NCBI RefSeq assembly: GCF_014117215.1
Contig: NZ_JACGXS010000001.1
Location: 496,001-560,000 of the forward strand
DNA: 64,000 nt
Origin: Stenotrophomonas tumulicola
Lineage (GTDB): Bacteria > Pseudomonadota > Gammaproteobacteria > Xanthomonadales > Xanthomonadaceae
Reading direction: 5' to 3'
This document shows, piece by piece, positions 55,785 through 64,000 of this stretch. Numbering within the stretch: position 1 is the first letter of the stretch; the number at the start of each line of letters is the position of its first letter. A program made the translations under genes and the position numbers. The notes below the pieces were generated by a model. It had not been told where the DNA came from. It searched no databases and saw only the letters and a program-made list of their open reading frames with translations.

Positions 55785-57155
55785 ATGATTGATCCGCTGT
55801 CGCCCACTGCTTTCCACGCCAGCCATGCGCTGTTGCCGCAGGGCTGGGCGCGCGATGTCCGGGTGCAGGTGGTGGATGGCCGCATCGGCGACATCACGGT
55901 CGGGCAGGCGGCGCAGGCCGGTGACAGGCCGGCGCAGGTCCTGGTGCCCGGACTGCCCAACCTGCACAGCCACGCCTTCCAGCGCGGCATGGCCGGCCTT
56001 GCCGAGATCGGTGGCGGCAACGGTGACAGTTTCTGGAGCTGGCGCGAGCTGATGTATCGCTTCCTGGCCAACCTGGTGCCCGATGCGGTGCAGGCCATCG
56101 CCGCGCAGGCATACATGGAGATGCTGGAAAGCGGCTTCACGCGCGTCGGCGAGTTCCACTACCTGCACCACGATGCCGATGGCCGTGCGTATGCCGATCC
56201 GGCGGAGATGAGTACGCGTATCGCCGCGGCCGCTGCCCAGACCGGTATCGGCCTGACCCTGCTGCCGGTGTTCTATGCCCATGCTGATTTCGGTGGGGCC
56301 GCACCGAATCCTGCGCAGCGCCGCCTCATCCACGGCGTGGACGGTTTCGCGCGCCTGCTGGAGGGCGCAGGCACCGCGCTGGCCTCGTTGCCCGATGCAC
56401 GGCTGGGCATCGCACCGCACAGCCTGCGTGCGGTGACCGGCGAAGAGCTGGCCGCGCTGCTGCCGCTCACTACCGGCCCGGTGCACATCCATATCGCCGA
56501 ACAGCTGCGCGAGGTGGATGCGTGCGTGGCCTGGAGCGGCCTGCGGCCGGTGCGTTGGCTGTACGAAAACGCAGCGGTGGATGCGCGCTGGTGCCTGGTG
56601 CATGCCACCCACATCGACGACGACGAACGCGCGCGCATCGTGGCCAGCCAGGCGGTGGCCGGCCTGTGTCCGATCACCGAAGCCAACCTGGGCGATGGCC
56701 TGTTCCCGATGCAGGCCTTCGCACGCGAAGGCGGGCGCTTCGGCATCGGCTCGGATTCCAACGTGCTGATCGACGCAGCCGAGGAGCTGCGGCTGCTGGA
56801 GTATGGGCAGCGCCTGGCGTTGCGTGGACGCAACGTGCTGGCCCCGGATGCCGCGCGCAGCAGCGGCCGCTTCCTGTTCGACGGCGCCGTGCAGGGCGGT
56901 GCCCAGGCACTGGGCGTGGCGGCGGGATTGCAGGCCGGTGCCAGCGCGGATCTGCTGGAACTGGATGCTGCCCACCCGGCCATGATCGGCCGCGAAGGGG
57001 ACGCATGGCTTGACAGCTGGGTGTTCGCCGCACGTAATGGCGCGCTGCGCGCCGTCTGGCGCCACGGCCGCCAATGCGTAGCGGATGGCCGTCACCTGCA
57101 GCGCGATGCAATCAACGCACGTTTTGCCCAGGCCCTGCACGGCGTGCTGGGCTGA
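55785..57155 (+). CDS. hutF: Formimidoylglutamate deiminase HutF
   Basis: HutF converts N-formimidoyl-L-glutamate to N-formyl-L-glutamate with release of ammonia. The 456-residue amidohydrolase shows HxH in LPNLHSHAFQRGMAGLAEI, GEFHYLHHDADG, the zinc-binding His in VHIHIAEQ, and GIGSDSNVLIDAAEELR with the final Asp. It is the first gene of the rightward arm, followed by hutC after 27 bases. The pair HutF + HutG defines the five-step formylglutamate route typical of pseudomonads and xanthomonads. Confidence 0.96.
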   Translation: MIDPLSPTAFHASHALLPQGWARDVRVQVVDGRIGDITVGQAAQAGDRPAQVLVPGLPNLHSHAFQRGMAGLAEIGGGNGDSFWSWRELMYRFLANLVPDAVQAIAAQAYMEMLESGFTRVGEFHYLHHDADGRAYADPAEMSTRIAAAAAQTGIGLTLLPVFYAHADFGGAAPNPAQRRLIHGVDGFARLLEGAGTALASLPDARLGIAPHSLRAVTGEELAALLPLTTGPVHIHIAEQLREVDACVAWSGLRPVRWLYENAAVDARWCLVHATHIDDDERARIVASQAVAGLCPITEANLGDGLFPMQAFAREGGRFGIGSDSNVLIDAAEELRLLEYGQRLALRGRNVLAPDAARSSGRFLFDGAVQGGAQALGVAAGLQAGASADLLELDAAHPAMIGREGDAWLDSWVFAARNGALRAVWRHGRQCVADGRHLQRDAINARFAQALHGVLG

Positions 57156-57181
57156 TCTCTTTACTACTACCCGGAATTCCA

Positions 57182-57907
57182 GTGAAGGCAAGCAAGTCCG
57201 CCACGCTCAACCAGCGCATCCGCAGTGAACTGGAAAGCCGCATCCTCAGTGGTGAGTGGGCGCCGGGGTTCCGTATCCCGTACGAGCACGAGCTGATGGA
57301 GCAGTACGCCTGTTCGCGGATGACGGTGAACAAGGTGCTGACCGCGCTGGCCGAAAGCGGGATGATCGAACGCCGCCGCCGTGCCGGTTCGTTCGTTGCC
57401 CGGCAGTCGCCGCACCTGGAACTGGTGGCGCTGGAGATCCCGGACATCGCCGTGCAGGTCAGCGCGATGGGACATGCCTACGGGTATCGGTTGCTGCAGC
57501 GTGCACTGCGCAGCGCACGTGCCGATGATGCAGGCGAACAGGAACTGGCCGGTGATTCCCAACTGCTGGCGATGGACTGCCTGCACCTGGCCGATGCGCG
57601 CCCGCTGGCGCTGGAGCATCGGTTGATCAGCCCGGCTGGCGTGCCGGAAGTGCTGGAAGTGGATTTCAATACCACCGCGCCGGGCAGCTGGCTGCTGCAG
57701 AACGTGTCCTGGACGCGTGCCCAGCACCGCATCAGCGCCTGGGGAGCCGACGCGACAACGGCCCGGCTGCTGGACGTCAAGGTCGGCACCGCCTGCCTGG
57801 TGATCGAGCGCCATACCTGGCGTGGCGAACAGGCCATCACCCGGGTGCGGCAGATATTCCTGGGCGATGCCTGGGACCTGGTGGCACGCTTCGCCCCTGG
57901 CCGATAG
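57182..57907 (+). CDS. hutC: Histidine utilisation repressor HutC (GntR family)
   Basis: A 241-residue GntR/HutC regulator that binds hut promoters and leaves when urocanate is present. The winged helix-turn-helix is in LNQRIRSELESRILSGEWAPG to RMTVNKVLTALAESGMIERR (~8-62) and the UTRA effector domain follows, with DFNTTAPGSWLLQNVSWTRA and a C-terminal ARFAPGR. The start is a GTG at 57182, 27 bases after hutF. It probably represses both hut arms, including its own, through the 55744 site. Confidence 0.93.
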   Translation: MKASKSATLNQRIRSELESRILSGEWAPGFRIPYEHELMEQYACSRMTVNKVLTALAESGMIERRRRAGSFVARQSPHLELVALEIPDIAVQVSAMGHAYGYRLLQRALRSARADDAGEQELAGDSQLLAMDCLHLADARPLALEHRLISPAGVPEVLEVDFNTTAPGSWLLQNVSWTRAQHRISAWGADATTARLLDVKVGTACLVIERHTWRGEQAITRVRQIFLGDAWDLVARFAPGR

Positions 57908-57946
57908 CGCCGGGCCATCCTGTAGCGCCGAGCCATGCCCGGCGGC
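57904..57946. repeat. REP after hutC
   Basis: A truncated REP (ATAGCGCCGGGCCATCC) overlapping the hutC stop, followed by GTAG plus CGCCGAGCCATGCCCGGCG at 57922-57946. The stem is imperfect (GAGC against GCCC). Confidence 0.8.
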
Positions 57947-57966
57947 TCCCCCGATCCAACCGCGAA

Positions 57967-58941
57967 CTACAACGTCGCGCACTGCCGCCAACGTACCGGC
58001 TCATCCACGCCTGGCCGCGCATTGAGCTGGACGCGCACGGTGCGCAGCGCTGGATAAGCGGTGACCACTTCGCAGATATCCGGCCACAGCGAGTCGATCT
58101 CGCCGGTACGGTCCACCGCCAGTGTCTGCCGTGTCTGCCAGATGCCGCTGGCCACGCCGGGAATCCGGCCCAGTGCGCGGGACACTTCCTGCTGGTAACG
58201 CTCCAGCGTTGCCGCGTCCGGATCGGCCTGCTGCGAACCGGCCACGTTCGCTGGCGTCGGCACGGTTTCACCCGCGCGTTCGGGCGCAGGTGCAACTGGT
58301 GCCGCCGTGGCCACCGCCACGACGACAGCGGGTTGCGGTTCGGCCACCTGCGCCGTCTGGTACCCCATGCCGGCCAGCAGGCCGAGCGTGCACGAGGCCA
58401 GCGCGGCGACCACGATGCGCTGCCGTGCGTGGCGGCGCGCGGCCGAATGCACGCGCGATTCGATGTCGCCGGGCAGGTAGGGCGACAGCATCGGCCACAG
58501 GCGCCGGCCATCCAGCACTTCCACCGCCTGCTTGCCGGCGACCACCAGGCCCTCGGCATCCACCCGTCCTTCGGTGATCAGGATGCCGCCATGCGCACCG
58601 GACAGGCGCGCCGCCGCACCCAGTTCGTTGATGGCGGCCGTGCCGATGCGGTATGCCAGCCCATGCTTGCAGGACACCAGCCACTGCCCGGCGTCGTTGC
58701 CCATCGGGAAATCACTGCACGACGCGCGGCTGTCCTCGTCGCTGTGCTGCTGCTCCTGCAGGCCGCGCTGTTCGTGCAGGGCACGCTTGACCAGTTCGGA
58801 AAACTCGCGCCAATGCATGCTGGCCAAGGCCTGCAGGCCCAGCGTCATCTGCTTGCGGCGGCGTGTCACCAGCCACAGGTACGCGGTGGCAAGCAGAAAA
58901 CAGGCGAGGGCCAACAACAAAGCCAGGATCCAGGAAAACAT
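57967..58941 (-). CDS. Membrane protein with Mrr-like (degenerate) nuclease domain
   Basis: A 324-residue protein. Residues 3-26 are a membrane segment (SWILALLLALACFLLATAYL), followed by a cytoplasmic domain that resembles an Mrr-type restriction endonuclease fold: HWREFSELVKRALHEQ, then FPMGNDAGQWLVSCKHG where the usual D...(E/Q)xK reads D...SxK, and GGILITEGRVDAEG. The glutamate/glutamine is replaced by Ser, so cleavage may be lost. A second membrane segment (~200-220, ALASCTLGLLAGMGYQTA) leads to a periplasmic tail with a BON-like look. Function unknown. The start at 58941 is the first Met before the membrane segment. Confidence 0.65.
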   Translation of the reverse strand: MFSWILALLLALACFLLATAYLWLVTRRRKQMTLGLQALASMHWREFSELVKRALHEQRGLQEQQHSDEDSRASCSDFPMGNDAGQWLVSCKHGLAYRIGTAAINELGAAARLSGAHGGILITEGRVDAEGLVVAGKQAVEVLDGRRLWPMLSPYLPGDIESRVHSAARRHARQRIVVAALASCTLGLLAGMGYQTAQVAEPQPAVVVAVATAAPVAPAPERAGETVPTPANVAGSQQADPDAATLERYQQEVSRALGRIPGVASGIWQTRQTLAVDRTGEIDSLWPDICEVVTAYPALRTVRVQLNARPGVDEPVRWRQCATL

Positions 58942-59044
58942 GCAGACGGCAGCGCAGGGTACGGGAAGGGCGCACAGTGTAATGGCGCGGCATGGCGCGT
59001 GGCGCGGGCCTCGACGGCGGCGCAATGGCCGGCGATCGCGCACG

Positions 59045-59106
59045 AAAAACCCGCCAGTACCAAAAAGCCGTGAGGGGAGGGACAAACGGCGGGTGACTGG
59101 CGGGTT
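59045..59106 (-). terminator. Terminator after the phasin gene
   Basis: On the minus strand AACCCGCCAGT and ACTGGCGGGTT form a perfect 11-base-pair stem followed by five T. An inner stem (GCCGT/ACGGC) also ends in TTTTT. It lies 67 bases past the phasin stop and upstream of the Mrr-like gene. Confidence 0.72.
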
Positions 59107-59172
59107 GAATTGATTCTGGCCCAGCCGCTGCTGCAATGCAACAACGGGAGCCAGCGGTCGCTCAGCGACAGG

Positions 59173-59676
59173 TCAGGGCACGCTGCCGGGCGACTGGTGG
59201 CTGCCCGGGGTGGGGTCGCCACTGGCCGGACTGCTGCCGCGGCTTTCCAGCCGGTTCAGGCGCGTGGTCAACGCATCGATGCGGGCATTCAACGCGCTTA
59301 CATCTTCCGCGCTGGGTACATGCAGGCGCTTGAGCACGCCATGTACCCGGTCCTCGAACGCCTTTTCGACCTTGTCCCAGGTGCCGGAGGCTTTCTCACG
59401 GGCCTGGCCCAACTGCTCTTCCACGTTGTCGCGCCAGCCGGGGCCATTCTCCTCGGCCTTCTCGCGACGCCGGTTCTCGAAGGCCTCGCCTTCCTTCACC
59501 AGCCCATCGAAGAACCGGTTGCCCTCTGCCTGTGCACGGCCCAGCGCGCCCAGCCCGGCCAGCCAGACCTGCTGCGCCGAATCGCTGAGGCGACGGGAAA
59601 CACGTTCGGCCTGTTCCTGGAAGGAGGCCTTGTCCTGCGCGTCGTTGCCGGGGTCGTGCTCGTCGTACTGGTTCAT
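59173..59676 (-). CDS. Phasin family protein (PHA granule-associated)
   Basis: A 167-residue mostly helical protein of the phasin/PhaF-like type, which coats polyhydroxyalkanoate granules and may bind DNA. The middle shows VWLAGLGALGRAQAEGNRFFDGLVKEGEAFE, the classic phasin stretch, then a charged coiled coil and a C-terminal heptad-like segment (VSALNARIDALTTRLNRLE). The ATG at 59676 is set by AGGAG upstream; one five codons earlier is also in frame. It follows the PHA-system gene by 91 bases. PHA synthase genes are not in the window. Confidence 0.86.
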   Translation of the reverse strand: MNQYDEHDPGNDAQDKASFQEQAERVSRRLSDSAQQVWLAGLGALGRAQAEGNRFFDGLVKEGEAFENRRREKAEENGPGWRDNVEEQLGQAREKASGTWDKVEKAFEDRVHGVLKRLHVPSAEDVSALNARIDALTTRLNRLESRGSSPASGDPTPGSHQSPGSVP

Positions 59677-59767
59677 GGGGGTCTCCTGCATGGGCGGATG
59701 CAGGGGCCAGACTAACGCCGTCGGCGCGGATTTGGCGTGATGGCGGTGCAGGGGACCGCCAGCAGGT

Positions 59768-60043
59768 TCAGCCCAGCTTTTCCTTCAGCACGCGCTGGAT
59801 CTCGCTCTCCACCATGCCCTTCATCGCCGACAGCAGGAAGCCCAGCTTGGCGGTCACGCGCACCGCGCCGGGCTGCAGTTCGATCGCCCCGTCCACGCCG
59901 CTGCCGGAGAAATCCAGCACATCGCCACGCCAGTTCGACTGCAGGCCGAAGCGCTCGGACAGCTTGGCCGCCACCTCCTCGATCGCCTTGCGTGCTTCCG
60001 GGGCGGCCAGGGCGTGGGCGTGCTGTACATCGATGCTGGACAT
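59768..60043 (-). CDS. Polyhydroxyalkanoic acid system protein (PHA_gran_rgn)
   Basis: A 91-residue protein of the family found next to PHA granule genes. It starts MSSIDVQHAHALAAPEARKA and contains IEEVAAKLSERFGLQSNW, followed by the beta-strand stretch VRVTAKLGFLLSAMKGMVESEI. It may be a small ligand-binding or granule-associated protein; its exact role is not known. The start at 60043 has AAGGAAT upstream. It precedes the phasin gene on the same strand. Confidence 0.85.
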   Translation of the reverse strand: MSSIDVQHAHALAAPEARKAIEEVAAKLSERFGLQSNWRGDVLDFSGSGVDGAIELQPGAVRVTAKLGFLLSAMKGMVESEIQRVLKEKLG

Positions 60044-60158
60044 GGGGATTCCTTGCGGGTGGAAACGGACTTGGGGCGTGCATTGTGCGCATCGCGACGG
60101 TAAACGCCAACACTGGCGGTTCTTCTGCGATCGTCGGCCACCTGCTAGTCTGCGCCGC

Positions 60159-60959
60159 ATGCCTAAACTGCTCGTCCATTTCAGCCAACACGCACAGCCC
60201 GACCAACCCCTGGCGCCCGGCGTGCAGAAGATCGTGCGCCAGGCCAACGGCAGCATCCGCCTGGTCGAAGCCAGCCAGGGCAGCCTGCTGCTGGCCCAGC
60301 TGAGCCTGGATGATCGCGGCCTGTGGCTGCAGGTCGCCACCGGCGTGCGCGGGGTACACGTCAACGGCCGGCCCATCCGTCGGATGGCACTGTTGCGTGC
60401 CGGCGATGCGGTCTACGTCGATGGCGTGGAAATGCTGATCCAGGGCGAGGTGGACAGCCCGGTGCTGCCGCCGTCGGCGCAGGCGGCGGTGAATGATGAC
60501 GAGCCGCGGCTGCTGCGCGGTGTCGGCGGCCCGCACCATGGCCGCAGTTTCACCCTGGACCGGCCCCGTGTGGTGGGTCGGGGCAGCGACGCGGACATCG
60601 AAATCGACGAGCCGGCGCTGGCCGAACAGCACGCGCGCATCGAACTGCATGGCGAGCGGGTGCTGCTGCGCGACCTCGGCCACGGCGAAGGCAGCCGGGT
60701 CAACGGCGTGGCGGTGCGGCACTGCTGGCTGCAGGGCGGCGACCAGGTCGTGTTCGATGGCCAGCACCGTTTCGTGCTGGAACTGGCCAACGACCCGCAG
60801 CAGCGTCCCGCCCCGCGCGAGGAATTCGTCTTCAACGACACCGACGCCGAGCCGGCCGAGTTGGCGCCGCGCGGTGTGCGGCGCTGGCCATGGCTGCTGG
60901 CCAGCGCGCTGCTGCTGGCTGGCGTGCTCAGCCTGCTGCTGTGGTTCGGCGCGCGCTGA
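60159..60959 (+). CDS. FHA domain membrane protein
   Basis: A 266-residue protein with two FHA-like parts: a weak first one (residues ~1-95, HVNGRPIRRMALLRAGDAVYVDG) and a clear second one (~118-210) with VVGRGSDADIEIDEPALAEQHARIEL and SRVNGVAVRHCWLQGGDQV. FHA domains bind phosphothreonine, so it is likely to receive a signal from a Ser/Thr kinase. A membrane segment at the C-terminus (WPWLLASALLLAGVLSLLLWF) places the FHA part in the cytoplasm. It diverges from the PHA-system gene. The partner kinase is not in the window. Confidence 0.87.
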   Translation: MPKLLVHFSQHAQPDQPLAPGVQKIVRQANGSIRLVEASQGSLLLAQLSLDDRGLWLQVATGVRGVHVNGRPIRRMALLRAGDAVYVDGVEMLIQGEVDSPVLPPSAQAAVNDDEPRLLRGVGGPHHGRSFTLDRPRVVGRGSDADIEIDEPALAEQHARIELHGERVLLRDLGHGEGSRVNGVAVRHCWLQGGDQVVFDGQHRFVLELANDPQQRPAPREEFVFNDTDAEPAELAPRGVRRWPWLLASALLLAGVLSLLLWFGAR

Positions 60960-60963
60960 CCTG

Positions 60964-60988
60964 GTAGCGCCGGGCCATGCCCGGCGGC
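60964..60988. repeat. Single REP (GTAG-CGCCGGGC class)
   Basis: GTAG plus CGCCGGGCCATGCCCGGCG immediately after the FHA stop codon; it may act as its terminator. Confidence 0.87.
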
Positions 60989-61086
60989 ACCCAATGGATA
61001 CCAATGCAACCAAATTTCCCTTGGACGGCGCGGCCTAAAGGCTGGTGCGCTGCGGCATACTAGGGGTCTTGCCCCACAGGTGTGAC

Positions 61087-62172
61087 ATGACGCGCGCGTT
61101 CAACTTCAGTGCCGGCCCTGCAGCGTTGCCGGAAGTGGTCCTGCGCCAGGCGCAGGAAGAGATGCTGGAATGGCATGGTGCTGGCGCCTCCATCGTGGAG
61201 ATGAGCCACCGCGGCCCGGAATTCATGGCCGTTGCGGCCGAAGCCGAAGCCGACCTGCGCCAGCTGCTGGACATCCCCGACGACTATGCGGTGCTGTTCC
61301 TGCCCGGTGGTGCCACCACCCAGCAGGCACTGATCCCGATGAACTTCGCCAGCGCCGGCCAGCGTGCCGACTACGTGCTCACCGGCCACTGGGGAAAGAC
61401 CGCCGTCAAGCAGGCCACGCCATATGTGTCGGTCAACGTGGCCGCCAGCAGCGAGGCCGAAGCCTTTCGTGATCTGCCCGACCGCGCCGGCTGGCAGCTC
61501 TCGCCCGATGCCGCCTACGTGCACATCACCGCCAATGAAACCATCCATGGCGTGGAGTTCCGCGATATCCCCGACACCGGCGGAGTGCCGCTGGTGGCCG
61601 ATTTCAGTTCGTCCATCGCCAGTGAACCGCTGGACGTGCGCCGCTATGGGGTGATCTACGCCGGCGCGCAGAAGAACCTCGGACCGGTGGGCATCGCAGT
61701 GGTGATCATCCGTCGTGACCTGCTGCAACGCGATGGCCAGCCGCGCGCGGATATCTTCGATTACCGCTCGCACGCCGCGCGCGATTCCATGCTCAACACC
61801 CCGCCAACGTGGAACTGGTACCTGGCCGGGCTGGTGTTCAAGTGGATGCTGGCCGAAGGCGGCGTGGTCGAGTTCGCCAGACGCAATGCCGCCAAGGCAG
61901 CGCTGGTGTATGCCGCCATCGACGCATCCGGTGGCTTCTACCGCAACGAGGTCGCGCCCTCGGCACGCTCGCGGATGAACATTCCGTTCTTCCTGCCCAG
62001 TGCCGAGCTGGATGCGCGGTTCGTCGCCGAGGCCAAGGCGGCCGGCCTGCTGGCGCTGAAAGGGCACAAGGCCGTCGGTGGCATCCGTGCCTCGCTGTAC
62101 AACGCCATGCCCGTGGCCGGCGCCGAAGCGCTGGTTGCCTTCATGGCTGATTTCCAGCAGCGTCACGGCTGA
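61087..62172 (+). CDS. serC: Phosphoserine aminotransferase SerC
   Basis: SerC makes 3-phospho-L-serine (and, in pyridoxine synthesis, phosphohydroxythreonine) using PLP. The 361-residue product begins [19 protein letters not shown], with [30 protein letters not shown] and the PLP-binding lysine in [17 protein letters not shown]. The ATG at 61087 has AGGTG upstream. It is followed by pheA after 49 bases and aroA; the serC-pheA-aroA order is conserved in this family and supplies aromatic and serine precursors. Confidence 0.97.
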   Translation: MTRAFNFSAGPAALPEVVLRQAQEEMLEWHGAGASIVEMSHRGPEFMAVAAEAEADLRQLLDIPDDYAVLFLPGGATTQQALIPMNFASAGQRADYVLTGHWGKTAVKQATPYVSVNVAASSEAEAFRDLPDRAGWQLSPDAAYVHITANETIHGVEFRDIPDTGGVPLVADFSSSIASEPLDVRRYGVIYAGAQKNLGPVGIAVVIIRRDLLQRDGQPRADIFDYRSHAARDSMLNTPPTWNWYLAGLVFKWMLAEGGVVEFARRNAAKAALVYAAIDASGGFYRNEVAPSARSRMNIPFFLPSAELDARFVAEAKAAGLLALKGHKAVGGIRASLYNAMPVAGAEALVAFMADFQQRHG

Positions 62173-62221
62173 GTCTTCTCCCGGCGTGCGGTCTGCGCAC
62201 GCCCTGCACCAAGGAATATCG

Positions 62222-63394
62222 ATGGCAAGCAAACCTGCCAAGCCGGCCAGCAAGAAGGCCGCAGCCGCAACCGGGAAATCGAAGGCATCCAAGGCCGAGG
62301 TGGCGGCCAGTGCGCCGCCGGTACTGGCCGATGTGCGTGCCAAGATCGACCAGATCGACCGTGACATCCAGTCGCTGATCGCCGAGCGTGCGCGCTTCGC
62401 CCACCAGGTCGGCAAGGCCAAGGGCAAGCTGGCCGCGGCCGTGGACTATTACCGCCCGGAACGCGAAGCGCAGGTGCTGCGCATGGTGGTGGACCGCAAC
62501 GAAGGCCCGCTCAGCGACGAGCTGCTGGTGCATGTCTACCGCGAAATCATGTCTGCCTGCCTGGCCCAGCAGGAGCCGCTGAAGATCGGCTACCTGGGCC
62601 CGGAAGGCACCTTCAGCCAGCAGGCGGTGCTCAAGCATTTCGGCCGCTCGGCGCTGGGCCTGCCGATGGCCAGCATCGAAGAAGTGTTCCAGGAAGTGGA
62701 AGCGGGCAACGCCGATTTCGGCGTCGTGCCGGTGGAGAATTCTGGGCAGGGCACCATCCAGATCACCCTGGACATGTTCCTCACCTCCAACCTGAAGATC
62801 TGCGGCGAAGCCGAACTGCGCGTGCAGCAGTACCTGATGTCGCGCAGCGGACGCCTGCAGGATATCGAACGTGTCTACGCGCATCCGCAGTCCTTCATGC
62901 AGACCTCGGCGTGGCTGCGCGCCAACCTGCCCAAGGCCGAGAAGATCCCGGTGGCCAGCAATGCCGAAGGCGCGCGGCGGGCCCGCAACGCCGACGACGC
63001 GGCGGCCATCGGCGGCGAGAGCGCCGGGCACGTGTATGGGCTGAAGAAGGTGGTCACCAAGCCGATCCAGAACGATGCCGACAACACCACCCGTTTCCTG
63101 GTGGTAGGCCGCAGCATCTTCCCGACTTCCGGCCACGACCGCACCTCGGTGCTGGTGTTCATCCATGACAAGCCCGGTGCGCTGTTTGACGTGCTCAGCC
63201 CGTTTGCCCGCCATGGCATCAGCATGAACCGCATCGAGTCGCGGCCATCGCACCACGGCAAGTGGGAGTACGGTTTCTTCATCGACCTGGCTGGCCATGT
63301 CGACGATGCACCGATGCAGGCCGCGCTGGCCGAACTGGAAGCGCATGCCGCGCAGATCAAGGTGCTGGGCTCCTATCCGGTGGCCGTGCCCTGA
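62222..63394 (+). CDS. pheA: Bifunctional chorismate mutase/prephenate dehydratase (P-protein)
   Basis: PheA turns chorismate into prephenate and then phenylpyruvate for phenylalanine synthesis. The 390-residue product has a Lys/Ala-rich N-terminal extension (~1-33), an AroQ chorismate mutase (~34-118, KIDQIDRDIQSLIAERARFA), the prephenate dehydratase domain (KIGYLGPEGTFSQQAV... TTRFLVVGR, with the TRF motif) and an ACT regulatory domain (SVLVFIHDKPGALFDVLSPFA, ~305-385) that senses phenylalanine. AAGGAAT precedes the ATG at 62222. No leader peptide or attenuator was seen upstream. Confidence 0.97.
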   Translation: MASKPAKPASKKAAAATGKSKASKAEVAASAPPVLADVRAKIDQIDRDIQSLIAERARFAHQVGKAKGKLAAAVDYYRPEREAQVLRMVVDRNEGPLSDELLVHVYREIMSACLAQQEPLKIGYLGPEGTFSQQAVLKHFGRSALGLPMASIEEVFQEVEAGNADFGVVPVENSGQGTIQITLDMFLTSNLKICGEAELRVQQYLMSRSGRLQDIERVYAHPQSFMQTSAWLRANLPKAEKIPVASNAEGARRARNADDAAAIGGESAGHVYGLKKVVTKPIQNDADNTTRFLVVGRSIFPTSGHDRTSVLVFIHDKPGALFDVLSPFARHGISMNRIESRPSHHGKWEYGFFIDLAGHVDDAPMQAALAELEAHAAQIKVLGSYPVAVP

Positions 63395-63402
63395 ACCGCC
63401 CG

Positions 63403-63421
63403 GCGAGGGCCTGGCCCTCGC
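63403..63421 (+). terminator. Hairpin between pheA and aroA
   Basis: GCGAGGGC / GCCCTCGC form a perfect eight-base-pair stem with a CTG loop, nine bases after the pheA stop, followed by ACTTTGTT. It could partly end pheA transcripts or stabilise them before aroA. Confidence 0.55.
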
Positions 63422-63468
63422 ACTTTGTTCCATCGCCGCCCATGCGGCGCAGACGGAAGCAGCAGACG

Positions 63469-64000
63469 ATGAGCAACGCGCAGTACTGGATCGCCCGCAA
63501 GGGCCAGCCCCTGCAGGGCAGCCTGGTCATTCCCGGCGACAAATCGGTGTCCCATCGCGCGGTGATGTTCGCCGCGCTGGCTGATGGCACCTCCACCATC
63601 GAAGGCTTCCTTGAAGGCGAAGACACACGCGCCACCGCGCGCATCTTCAGCCAGCTCGGCGTGCGCATCGAAACCCCCAGCGCCTCCCGGCGCATCGTCC
63701 ACGGCGTCGGCATCGACGGCCTGCAGGCGCCCACCGCGCCGCTGGATTGCGGCAACGCCGGCACCGGCATGCGCCTGCTCTCCGGCCTGCTGGCCGGCCA
63801 GCGCTTCGACTGCACCTTGGTCGGCGATGAATCGCTGTCCGGCCGCCCGATGCGCCGCGTCACCGGCCCGCTGGCGCTGATGGGCGCACGTATCGACACC
63901 GAAGACGACGGCACGCCGCCACTGCACGTGCACGGCGGGCAGCCGCTGAGGGGCATCGAATTCGCATCACCCGTGGCCAGCGCCCAGGTGAAATCGGCCG
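63469..64000 (+). CDS. aroA: 5-enolpyruvylshikimate-3-phosphate synthase AroA, N-terminal part (cut by window)
   Basis: AroA transfers enolpyruvate from PEP to shikimate-3-phosphate, the sixth shikimate-pathway step. The frame runs open from the ATG at 63469 to the window end (~177 codons). It shows LVIPGDKSVSHRAVMFAALADG, the shikimate-3-phosphate-binding GNAGTGMRLLSGLLAG and the DESLSGRPMRRV stretch. The PEP site GNAGTGMR has the usual Gly-x-x-x-Thr-x-x-Arg. The ribosome site GGAAG stands ~12 bases upstream of the ATG. The C-terminal half is outside. Confidence 0.95.
   Translation, partial: MSNAQYWIARKGQPLQGSLVIPGDKSVSHRAVMFAALADGTSTIEGFLEGEDTRATARIFSQLGVRIETPSASRRIVHGVGIDGLQAPTAPLDCGNAGTGMRLLSGLLAGQRFDCTLVGDESLSGRPMRRVTGPLALMGARIDTEDDGTPPLHVHGGQPLRGIEFASPVASAQVKSA

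Overview
The window reads as a chromosomal segment of a high-GC gammaproteobacterium of the Xanthomonadaceae, most likely Stenotrophomonas. Three things point there. First, GTAG-headed palindromic REP elements of the kind described from Stenotrophomonas are scattered through at least nine intergenic spots, with a matching REP-associated tyrosine transposase (RAYT). Second, GyrA carries a natural glutamine at the quinolone-determining position 83. Third, the gene order smc-zipA-ligA and serC-pheA-aroA and a TonB_Xanth_Caul-type receptor fit this family. No rRNA, tRNA, CRISPR array, prophage or insertion sequence other than the RAYT was seen.

Layout. 1-7.8 kb: the 3' end of smc, zipA, a REP/RAYT island, ligA, a GNAT acetyltransferase and epmA. 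7.9-16.1 kb: a triple DUF3011 secreted protein, mtnA, gyrA, a membrane PQQ dehydrogenase of the glucose/quinate/shikimate family and a small membrane protein. 16.1-25.3 kb: a HipA-like kinase/DUF3037 pair, a methyltransferase, a fosmidomycin-type MFS exporter facing an AraC regulator, a LysR/SDR divergent pair, a Tat-exported aldo/keto reductase, and a MarR/FAD-monooxygenase divergent pair with two matching palindromes.

25.3-38.8 kb is the most integrated accessory block. A leftward operon (GH36 - EamA transporter - KbaZ/AgaZ - AgaS - NAGK-like kinase - GH27 with NPCBM) shows stop/start overlaps at three of its five junctions. It faces a lipoprotein amidohydrolase, and next to it a DeoR regulator faces a large TonB receptor. 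Both divergent promoter regions carry TTTCGTT-type sequences that look like operators for the DeoR protein. Together the genes describe uptake and breakdown of an alpha-linked galactosamine or N-acetylgalactosamine glycan. No obvious GalNAc-6-P deacetylase is present.

38.8-50.4 kb: an AsmA-like protein, an S9 peptidase, a GH92 alpha-mannosidase, an SGNH hydrolase, a GNAT, a small conserved protein, a second TonB receptor and a second REP cluster. 50.4-57.9 kb: a complete histidine utilisation locus (hutI-hutH-hutG-hutU leftward, hutF-hutC rightward) of the HutF/HutG type, which makes formate rather than formamide, with a HutC-type operator between the two arms. 57.9-64 kb: a membrane protein with a degenerate Mrr-like domain, two PHA-granule-associated genes, an FHA protein, then serC, pheA and the start of aroA (cut by the window edge).
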